From NCBI GenBank assembly GCA_945859605.1, contig OX243822.1, positions 5,700,352 through 5,764,351 of the forward strand: a stretch of DNA of 64,000 nt. Direction: 5' to 3'. The position numbers were made by a program, and so were the translations under genes. Positions 9,772 to 19,700 of this stretch are shown one piece after another. Position 1 is the stretch's first letter; each line of letters starts with the position of its first letter. Source of the DNA: Lumbricus rubellus (Eukaryota; Annelida; Clitellata; Crassiclitellata; Lumbricidae). The notes under the pieces were generated by a model that was given only the letters and a program-made list of their open reading frames with translations, was not told the origin of the DNA and made no database searches.

Positions 9772-10343
9772 CAAGGCCGTAGCTATAGGCAGTGGCGGCG
9801 CCAGGATTTCAGTTTATGGGGGGGGGGGCTGAATTTGCGGAAAAATTTCCATTTTTTCCGCAAAATTTCTGGCGACCTTTTTTTTAGTCATCCGGTCGAA
9901 ATCTTGTAAAGAATTTCATTTCCACCGCCAAAATTTCTGATGACTTTTTAGTCATCAGCTTCAATTGGGGGGGGGGGGGGTGAACGGCGAAATTTGCAAT
10001 TTTTACATGGGGAAAAATGGATCGCCTTTTTTTAGGGGGCTAAGCCACCTCCCCCTGCCGCCGCTACTGTAGCTAGGGGGTGTTTTGGGTGTTTGGAAAA
10101 AAAACAAATGAAAAAATGCCAAAATTAAATAATGCATTTACTAGCACACGGTGTAAGAACTACACTGTGTGATATAAAATCGCGGAAAATAGTGTTTTTG
10201 GACCGCCGTGAATGTATTATTACGAGCCAAAAAAGGTGAGAAAAGCAGGCGATTACTAAAAAAGGGTCGTCAGAAAATTTCGATCAAAAGAAGAAGTCCA
10301 GAAAAACACCCCCGAAAATAATAAAGTCCTGGCTACGGCCCTG
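9772..10343. mobile_element. hAT-type MITE with nested second MITE, TSD GTTGTGGT
   Basis: The ends are CAAGGCCGTAGC and GCTACGGCCCTG, with perfect GTTGTGGT duplications at 9764-9771 and 10344-10351. The body is split at TAGCTA by the MITE at 9790-10069. It lies immediately upstream of GT92 exon B. The sequence at 13026-13225 is a related uninterrupted element. Confidence 0.88.
9790..10069. mobile_element. MITE with CAGTGGCGGCGCCAGG ends
   Basis: The inverted ends are CAGTGGCGGCGCC and the complement of CAGTAGCGGCGGCAGG. It has the same structure as 39034-39313. It is inserted in the outer MITE 9772-10343, and the flanking TAGCTA-like duplication has decayed. Confidence 0.8.
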
Positions 10344-10351
10344 GTTGTGGT

Positions 10352-11173
10352 TGCAGGAGCGGGCGCTATAGAAACTACAAATCACTCTTTGTAGGCCTAT
10401 TATAACGAGACCATATACAGCTGCAGTCCGCATTTCGAGAGGGGCCATCTGCAGTTCTGCACCCTTTCCTCTGGAAAATTCACACCTATTGTTTAACGAC
10501 AACTTTTGGTTTTTAACTAATTTCGTCGCACAAAGGCACTGATGACGCTAATGTCGATAGGCCAAGAGCCTTAGACAAAGTGAAACGGATAAATAATTTA
10601 ATATAGGGGGTGCCTACATCCAGAAACCTCCATGAAAAATTAATACCCGTGCTTTTAATTCCTGCATGCATGCACTTCATTTTTGAAGCTCTTGCAAAGA
10701 TCTGCGGGCGCCCAAGTCTACAATCCGCTGGCATAGCATAATAAAATGACAGGCTTGACAGCAGTAATGTAATGTAATGTAATGTAGAACATGGAATTGA
10801 TTTTTAAAGCAAGATCGACTTACCTGCATAGGCCTACCTACAGCCACAATCGTAGGCCTACACAACAAGACATGCAGGCCTGATACATGCATGTATAGCC
10901 TAAGCTTATTGCACCTTGCGTATAATTAATACTATTATGATGCTCGCACAAGAAGCTCCTATATAGGTAGGCTACAGACGACACTAGCAAGAAAAAAAAC
11001 TAGCTTACATTATCAGGCGAATACAAGTCACTGTCATGTTGTACACTAGACGTTCCTTAAAACGCCGCTTCGATGTTCGATAGCAGGAACCACGGTGTAA
11101 CGAGGCGACGCATTTAACCGCCTATGCGGCCTATCTAAGTTATCGTTTGGTAGTAGTACTTCGGGCTTAACGA
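10352..11173. other. No gene seen
   Basis: Intergenic AT-rich DNA with TAATG repeats at about 10768-10787 and several TAGGCCTA motifs. Short ORFs have no recognisable product. Confidence 0.5.
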
Positions 11174-11181
11174 CACTGTTT

Positions 11182-11324
11182 CAGTATGAAAATTGTGGAA
11201 AAATAACTAGGGGGGTTGACCTATGATAAACTTGAAATTGGGGTATGAAAAACATACTTTAACATGAGGCGCTAAGAAAGACTGGGGGGTTGAACCCCCC
11301 AAACCCCCGGCAATTCTCACCCTG
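11182..11324. mobile_element. hAT-type MITE, 8-bp TSD CACTGTTT
   Basis: The ends are CAGTATGAAAATTG and CAATTCTCACCCTG. Perfect CACTGTTT repeats lie at 11174-11181 and 11325-11332. It sits inside a copy of the 'TTAACGACACTGTTTCATAT' dispersed repeat, which it splits. Confidence 0.88.
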
Positions 11325-11929
11325 CACTGTTTCATATCGAAGATGATTAGTGTCGGAGGCAGAGTCTCACTCCACGTTTATATTGCGACCGAGCCACCCG
11401 CAGTAAAGATTCGAGAAATTGTACTGCAAAGTATCGTTTGGTTATCCACATGCAATACATGTATGCAGGACTGACGAGAGAAATTCGGGTGTCTAGGCAG
11501 ACCAATCACAGTGCTTCTCCTAAACCATCTTAAGGCTTCATCATTATGAACAATTTCTTTTAAAGAAATGGATGAAATGAAAGTGTGTGTGTATATACAA
11601 CGTATACAATATTACTGATCTTCATGCCCGTATTTTAATTTTTATAGGCCTACAATTACGGTTTTGTTCGGTTGTTAATTTGAAGTCTAAACTGATTGTG
11701 GTTAATTCTCTGTAATATAGACCTAGGCCTACTATTATAATAACAGTTCAAAAGGCATCGCTCATAAACTTTGTAAGCTTATAATTATAATTATAACACC
11801 TATCCCGTGCCCCTAAATGTCACTGGGCCACTGCAGCTGGGCGTTTTACTCTCTGTAGGCCTACTCCCCTCTCAGTGACCCTGCATACATATTATGTCTC
11901 TGCCTCTGCCTGTCTCTCACCCTCTCTTT

Positions 11930-11964
11930 ACTCTCCACTCTCTCTCTCTCGCTCTGTCTGTCTT

Positions 11965-12026
<62 letters not shown>

Positions 12027-12065
12027 CCCCTCTCTCTCTCGCTCTGTCTGTCTTTGTCTCTCTTT
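11930..12065. repeat. TC / TCTG microsatellite
   Basis: Runs of CTCTCT and CTGTCTGT. The ORFs through it on both strands are compositional. Confidence 0.95.
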
Positions 12066-12561
12066 CTAATTCGCACCCCTTCATTTGACTTTTCTAAAAT
12101 GTTCCTCTGACAGCGCTCGTGTCTTCTGCACTTAAGTTTTTACAATCATAGGCCAAATTAACGATTACGAGGATAATAGCGTGTGACGACCGTAGCTTAA
12201 AGAAGTTCCAGTGTATAGATCATTGTGCACTCGCGTAGGCTGTCTATAATAGCCTACCTTGGAATAAAGAAAATGAATCCTTCACGAAACTTGCCAAACT
12301 TCGGAACGCTTTCGATAAAATATGGAATCAAATGGCGTTTAATCTGTCTGTCAAACAGCAGAGACAAGACGTACAGTCTCCACTACATTGGCATTGCAGA
12401 ACTGGCCTTAACCTCTTACAGTGAAGGCCATTGTTGTTCATTTCCAAACACGGCACGCATCGACCATTATATAGACAGAAAAGGAAGTATAGCCTTAACA
12501 GTAGTGACTGCTGCAAATTGTCGATATTGCACTGTACAGCACTTCCCTAATAAGCTGTTCA

Positions 12562-12790
12562 CATAGGCGTACGAGGCGGGGGTCCAGAGGGGCAAATGCC
12601 CCCCCCCCCAAATTTCGGGCAAGTCTGTTTTTTCGGGCAAGCAGACCCGGGAAAATACGAAAAATTTGTAATTTTCACGACATATTTCAACTTTTTGTTT
12701 GAGAAAAATATTTCCTACCACGAGATTTATTTTCGGGCAGAAGTAAAATCTTTGACCCCCCCCACTGCTGAAATCTCCCGTACGCCTATG
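12562..12790. mobile_element. hAT-type MITE, TIR CATAGGCGTACG, TSD GCTGTTCA
   Basis: Inverted-orientation sibling of 3582-3814. Perfect GCTGTTCA duplications lie at 12554-12561 and 12791-12798. Confidence 0.93.
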
Positions 12791-13025
12791 GCTGTTCAAC
12801 ATTCATTTCAAGAATTTACACAGCGCCCCTTCAAGAAACCCACTCACAGGCGCTCTCAGTTCAAAACTGGGGCGGGGGTATAATAAGCCGACTCATAAAA
12901 TCCGTCAATGGGAACTGGGAATTTGTGAGGGGCCAACATCCTGGAACACGCTCATAATTGTCGGATAATTTTACGTCTTCGTGCCGTGCCAGTCCAAAGC
13001 CTGGATAAGGTAGGAGGGCGTCGCT

Positions 13026-13225
13026 CAAAGCCGCAGCTAGAGGGTTTTTGGGTGTTTGAACACCCCCCCCCCCCCCCCAATGAAAGGAGCGAAATTTCGA
13101 TCGAATGACTACAAATTTCGAGCGGACGACTAAAAAAAGGTCATCAACTTTTTTGGGCCGAGGGAAAAAATTTCGGCTCTCGAAGTAACACCCCCCACCC
13201 CAAAAAAATCCTGTCAACAACCTTG
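13026..13225. mobile_element. hAT-type MITE, TSD GCGTCGCT
   Basis: The left end CAAAGCCGCAGCTAGAGGGT resembles that of the 9772 element. The right end is GTCAACAACCTTG. Perfect GCGTCGCT repeats lie at 13018-13025 and 13226-13233. A long C run is inside. Confidence 0.88.
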
Positions 13226-13319
13226 GCGTCGCTAATTACCCGTTGCTACGAGTCGTAGAAACTACCACCAAACACCATCTTAAACCGAGCAGATTTTTCG
13301 GCGGATGCAAGTCCAGGCC

Positions 13320-13568
13320 CAGGGCCGGATTTATGTTCAACATGTTCGGCCGAACAGGGGCCCCACACTTTCGACACTTTAGGGGGCCCCCACAAAAAAA
13401 TTCCCAGCAAATTTCGACGAAACGACTATTTTTCGGAAAATTTCGCCAAATGACTTTCAAAAAAGGTCATCAACTTTTTTGGCGGATGAAATGGTCTGAC
13501 TTTCCCGAAAAATTTTCCCAAAATTTTTTTCCCCGGACAGGGCCCCCACATTGCTTAATCCGGCCCTG
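13320..13568. mobile_element. hAT-type MITE, TIR CAGGGCCGGATTTA, TSD TCCAGGCC
   Basis: The inverted ends are CAGGGCCGGATT and AATCCGGCCCTG. Perfect TCCAGGCC duplications lie at 13312-13319 and 13569-13576. Confidence 0.93.
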
Positions 13569-13576
13569 TCCAGGCC

Positions 13577-15071
13577 TACTTTGCGGTCAAGGATTGAACA
13601 ATAATTAGGGCGTCTGTATGAAAGCATTGTTGTGCTATAATTGTTTAAAAAAACAGACGTCTAGGTTAGAGGCATGCAGTGGTCGTCACGCTCGAGAGAA
13701 TGCGATGGTATATTATAGAGACATCAAAGATTTTGGCGATGGTCGTTTGTTTAGCACAGATCTGTCAAGGACGATTGGAACACGTGTGGGGGGATGCCAG
13801 ACAAGTGTAGTTGGAGGGGGGTAGGGCGGTGATCAGGGTTCTAGTAAAACAGACAAATTGCCACCACTGCCACTGTAGGCCTATATACCAATGCGAGTCT
13901 GTATTCAAATTCAATACTATGTAGATAATTATGTGTGCGTATACTTATGTATGCATGCATGTAGGCTATGCAAGTGACTATGTGCATTATGCGCAAGAAT
14001 GCATCTATCATCAATGCATTATGCAATGCATGTATTCGCGCATGCATTTCTGCATGTCTTTTGCGCAATCCTATACATGTACATCCAGTTGATTCCCAGC
14101 CACAGCCTACATACAATAATGACACCACTTCCTGGTTCGTCTTCGAGTCCTAGACGAGCAATGACGTCATTCCAGAGAGCTCCCCTTCCCATAAAAAACA
14201 CAGACACCCTTTTATGACTACCAACCCCCACCCCCACCCCAGCACCCACACACACCTCACCTCGTCTCGCCTAACAGCGGCACGGTCGGAATAGCAGCTG
14301 CAAATAAAATTATAAGCCCACAATTGGCGCAGGTCTTCTTCACTGATGCACCCTGCGAAAGAGATCGCCTACCGCCGAAGGGGTGATCGGGCGTTTCGGA
14401 TCGCTAACCTTCGCGTGTGGAACAGTTTTCAAGCCCCCCATTTAGGAAACAAAAAACGTTCAGGTCTACGACTCTACGTCTATAAAACCATTTTGCATTT
14501 ACGCCTACAGTTCGCAGAGCCGGAGCGACGATGGCGGAATGACATGACATGACGACAGTCCGCAGTAGGCTATAGGGCCTACGCATGTAAAGCATCCCAG
14601 AAGTTGGCCTAATATAGTTTGCTGAGTTTGCTCCTAATGATGCCTTAATTGGAAATGCGTAAATACAACTCAATACAACAAGGACAATTAAGACGCACTT
14701 GTTTACATACATTTTTATCTACAGTTCTACCGCTGTAGATTTTTTCAAATCTCGGTCCACCCTGCGCGTTTTCAAGTGCGTCATGATGTTTACTATGTGA
14801 AAGCGAGACTTGCCTTGTGGGATCGTTCCGCTTGACTGGTCACCCCGTTTTTTTGCATGCAGTCATTTCATCGAAGTGAAACGAACCATTATGGCAGTGC
14901 TTATCAGGAACTGTTTGTTCACCTGTGGGTCACGAGGTGTGACGACAGCTGCTGTCTGTTTAACAGCATAATGTCTTCATCGGATCATCCAACTTCCGCG
15001 TTAAGATCGTGCCAGACGACCCTGCAGACCCATGCATGGACAAAGGACGAGTGCAACGTCGCTAATGAGAT
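13577..15071. other. No gene seen
   Basis: ATGCATGCATG-rich DNA near 13950-14080 and C/A-rich DNA near 14220-14255. Several short ORFs exist, but none shows domain or composition evidence. Confidence 0.5.
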
Positions 15072-15079
15072 TCGTCATG

Positions 15080-15392
15080 CAAGGGCGGATCCAGGGGGGG
15101 AATCCGGCCTCCCATCTAGAACTGCCCATGTATCGTGCCCCCTCTCTATTTGATTTCAACAAGTTTCCCAACAATGTACAAATTGGACCAATGTACAAAT
15201 TGTACATTGGACCGGATGACTAAAAAAGGTCATCAAGTTTTTTGGCGGACAAAATGGCAAAAATGGTATAGCCTACTTTTCCCAAAATTTCGACCAGATG
15301 GCTAAAACAAGGTCATCAACATTTTTGGCAGATGCGAAAAAAATTTGCCACCCCCCCCCCCCCCCCGTCCAAACTTTCTGTATCCGCCCTTG
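15080..15392. mobile_element. hAT-type MITE, TIR CAAGGGCGGATCC, TSD TCGTCATG
   Basis: The ends are CAAGGGCGGATCC and TATCCGCCCTTG. Perfect TCGTCATG repeats lie at 15072-15079 and 15393-15400. Confidence 0.93.
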
Positions 15393-15400
15393 TCGTCATG

Positions 15401-16560
15401 GCACTATGCCGTTTTGAAACTACAGCTAATAAAATGGTTTAAATAACTAAAAAATAATATCATAGTCTGCAGAACTGAGGTAAAACTAAAAAAAACTGCA
15501 TTAGGCTACAAACATTGCAGAACAAAGATATGATTGTGCACACCCTTAAAACGTTTCTAGACGCAGCTATCTATTTGTCAAATCGTCGAATCCTGGACAA
15601 TAATAAAACAAACAATCCCGACTTCAGAGTTCTCCCCTTTCTTAATATTCGTTATGGACGAGGAGACGATCGAGACGTCAACGACCTACAGAGGAATCCG
15701 CTCTCGAGGAATTGGGACTGAAACGACAGACCAAGACGCGACTGCAAGAAGTCAGGAAGTTAATTAGGCCTAGGTCGACAGTCCGATCGAGAGTGTACGA
15801 AGCAATACTGTAACAGCTGTGTCGCTTATATACATGTATATTGCAAATAAAACATTGTAAGACACGTCAATAATAGGCTACTAGAAAAGAAACTGTGTAA
15901 TGTAATGTAATGTTGTACAACTCTACTCGTTTGGTCGTCATGAGCTACACACTTAGGCTACTGTAACAATTATACTCGAATAGAACTGAGAACTGCATCG
16001 CTGCCACCAAGACAAGTTTTTGATTAGCTGATCGCAAACCATGGCGATGATCAGCACGTCAATCATCTCTAAAACAATAAGTTACATGCATGCTGTAATA
16101 TGCCTATCCATTGAAATTGGAGTGCCGATCGAGGCCCAATTAATCTGGCAGAAAACCGATGGCCTAATGTGACATCGCCAGAAAGTAGAAGCCGACTTAT
16201 TGGAGATTCTATTATCACAGCTCAGTCTCAACTACCCGATAGGCCTACCTTAATTTGCAGAGGTTTATTGATTCGGGCATCTGTCCGGCACTCAGGCTAC
16301 AGTTTTAAGTAGGCCTATTTGGGGCTTTGATTTATAACGTAGAACTTGGTATGAAATTTCTTGCTCATTCAGCTGTGGAAAAATCAGTTTGATACGCCTT
16401 CTAGCAACGAATTGGTTTAAGTTTTTGTGCTGTGCATAGTTTTATTCATTACTTAAACATAAAGGTTAGAATTCTAATAATTTTTATGAGAGTCCCTAAA
16501 CTTCCCTTGTTTACATACTTACTAATCAGATTTCGACATGAAATCGAATTTCGATCAATT
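15401..16560. other. Upstream region and possible 5'UTR of ENTR1
   Basis: No further gene is recognised. The last ~150 bases are in frame with the ENTR1 start but look like leader sequence, being AT-rich without conserved residues. Confidence 0.45.
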
Positions 16561-16762
16561 ATGAAAGGATCCCTAAATGAGAATCTAAATGAAAATATGG
16601 CGAGCGGAGGAGGTGACGGAGATGAGGAAAATCCGTTTTCATTCAAGAAATTTATTAAGAAATCTAGCAAAGACAGAACGAATAGCGATTCCGACTGGGA
16701 AGACGGGAGTGAGGACGAGGAGCCCGCACTAGATTTGCTCGATACGTCTAATCATAGTAAAG
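16561..16762 (+). CDS. ENTR1 exon 1
   Basis: Encodes the start and the first NPFSFKKF motif, then an acidic tract (DWEDGSEDEE). The donor AAAG|GTAACT leaves phase 1. Confidence 0.85.
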
Positions 16763-19700
16763 GTAACTCTTTTTGACTTCCAAGCAGTTTGCTTTTGTAG
16801 CGCTTGTTTTTCGGAAGTTGACCAGCAGGCACCCAGTTTGAACCTTTACGATGTAAGTTGAGCGGTTATGCAAAATGTGCACAGAAACTTGCCTTGCTAG
16901 GTGCTTTTGGGGCTTGCCGTAATTAGTTTGAGAGCGCTCCTTGCAAAGCAGCAGGCGGTGGGTTGGTCAGTATCGTGACCAAATCAACGGGGCATTTTTT
17001 AAAGTGAACTTTTGGTTGTAAAAGAGATTCCCAGTGTGTTAATGTAAAATGCAGACAATTTAAATAAAAGTACAATACAACGAATACAGTAAACCTTCAG
17101 AATGAATGCAGCATATTGTACTATACACTGCAGCACAGCCCTACCGTAATGTCAATCAATCATAATTTAAATAACGCCCCTTCAAGATATGTGACTGACG
17201 TAAATATAAGTTTAGAAATAGGGATGAAATCTGTCGTTACAGTGAGTGGTATTGCAAACTGGTGCAAAGTCATCTCTTTATATATTTTTTTATAGCCATT
17301 CAATCAATCAATCAATCATAATTTAAATAATGCCCTATCAAGATATGTGACTGACATAAATATAAGTTTAGAAATAAGGATGAAATCTGTCGCTACAGCG
17401 TGTGATCTAATATTGCAAGTGCAATTTAAGTCATCTCTTTGTATATTTTTCATAGCCATTCATTTGGTGAAGTATCGAATTAAATGCTTTTTTGGAATAT
17501 ATAAATTTAGAAAACCACGAGCCGAAAGCCAAGAAGTCCGACGAGAATCCGTTCAGTTTCAAACGCTTTCTACAGTCGAGCGGCGGCCCCAAACAGCCCG
17601 GAGCGTCAACCGGGTCCGCCAATGGTAGACTTGCGACGCCCGACCTGGCCAACGACCTTCCCGACTTTGTTCAGGATCACCTCAACGACCGCGAGCTGAG
17701 TCGAAGTCGGTCGCGCAACTCGACTGTCGTCGAACTCTGTCTTCCCGACTTTGCCCTCGACAGCGCGGCCGCCTCCTCGAGCCACGTGGCTGCCTCCTGC
17801 CCCCCGGACGTCTCCGGCGACGCTCCAAACGAAGCCTGCGGTGGCGGCGGTGGCATTCGGCCGAAGGCTAACTTAAACGGACATTTGGGGCAGAGTCCCG
17901 TTCACGAAAGAGATGTCGGCTTCAGGGAAGCGAAGAAGATGGAACGCGCCATTGAAACGCGTCCACCACCGTTGAGCCCCGAAAGCAGAAGACAGCTGCA
18001 ACATGTGACGAATTCGGGGGTCGCGTCGGGAGGGGGGCTGCCCGATTTTCTCTCCGACGGTGGCCTCGGAGGCTTTATCGTACCGGGGAACGTGCCGGGC
18101 GGTGACATTGCCGCGCCTGGCTTCGACGGGTTTCATTCGCTTGAGGACGAAGATAAAACGCAACTTCTGATCCGGGTATGACTGGCTTTTGGATTGTTTC
18201 AGATAGCTGTTGTTTTTGTGTGTTTAAAAATATGTGGATGTGGTCATGTAAGGCGTAAAAAAAAAAGTTGTGTGTTTCCGGTAACGCGACCGACTCATTT
18301 TTAGGGCCGCGACCCAAATATTTTTGTAAAAAAATTTTATAAAAAAAAATTTTTTTCCCCAAAAAAATTTAATTTTTTTCTTCAAATTTAAAAAAACCCA
18401 TTTGTATTGACATAACATAAGAGACGTCAACAAAATGAAATTAATAGGACTGTTTCTAGAGCAGTTTTAGGTGCAGACAGTCGGGGAAATAGGCAGTTTA
18501 TACTTGCTTAGAACACGTACTTTGTTTCAGCGTGCAAAAAAGACTAGTGGGGTATACTTTTTCGGATAGTCACTGCATAAAAATATTTTACAAAATAAAA
18601 ATATTTTCCGACCTACCTACCCAATTTTTTTTAGCTCTGTTACCGGAAACACAACATATTTTTTTGGCCTAATCTTCAGAAGTGTATTTTTCCTCCATTT
18701 TGCATGATGCAATGTTTTTTGCCAAGTGGTACTACTGCTTTTGATGTGTTGTGTTCTAAGGCTTATAAATTACCATTCTTTGCTTCTATCCACAGTGACC
18801 TCAGGAATGTCCTCTATGCGATTTCCTGCCTGAGTGAGTCACTGGGTACTCCCTAAGACCTCACTCACATAATCTAGAGATACCATGGTGTGGTTTGTTG
18901 ATTGGAAAAGGATTTATCACCAGAGTGCTGTATATAGTTGATTTGTTTAACACTAATATTTTAGTAATTTCATTCTACTTGTGAATTAATTTACACCTTT
19001 CATTGTCAATTATTACTTCAATGTGTTATAGTGATGTTTCATGACCCACTGTGCATCACTTGCAAGTGGAGTAATAAAGATATATTTAGTTATTAATGAT
19101 TAACATTTAATGATCAACAACTTATAAAATATCTCACAAAAAGGCATATATTAATTGTTAATAATTAATTGTTGATCGTTAAATGTTAATCATTAATAAC
19201 CAAATATTTTAATTATTACTTGTCTGTTTCAATATTTTTGTTTTAAACATCAGTTAAAAGACGAGAATCAAGATCTAAGACGACAGTTAAACGAAGCTCG
19301 CGAACAGAGTCACCGAGAGTCAACTAGGTAACGTAATTCGAATAATAATAATAATAATTATTAGTGTAATCGTAACGAGGTGTCGGTGCTGATGAATGTC
19401 TGTCTGATGTTTTTTATGCATGGTCGTCAGTTGTGTGCTGTCATTTGAGGCTTCAGAAGCAGTGTCATTTGCCACTGACCTTCGATTATGGCGGTTATGG
19501 GGTGCTTGATTGGTGGGTTTGTGGATAGATTCGTTGAATATATGGGGGATGAAGGATAGATGGATGGATATATGTTTATTCTTAGATAGATGGATAGATT
19601 GCATGGATAAGGCAGATAAATTGGATAGGTTAGATAGAATAGATAGGCAGATGGATAGAGGGGTGTATGGATGGGTGGATAGATAAATGGACAGACAGAC

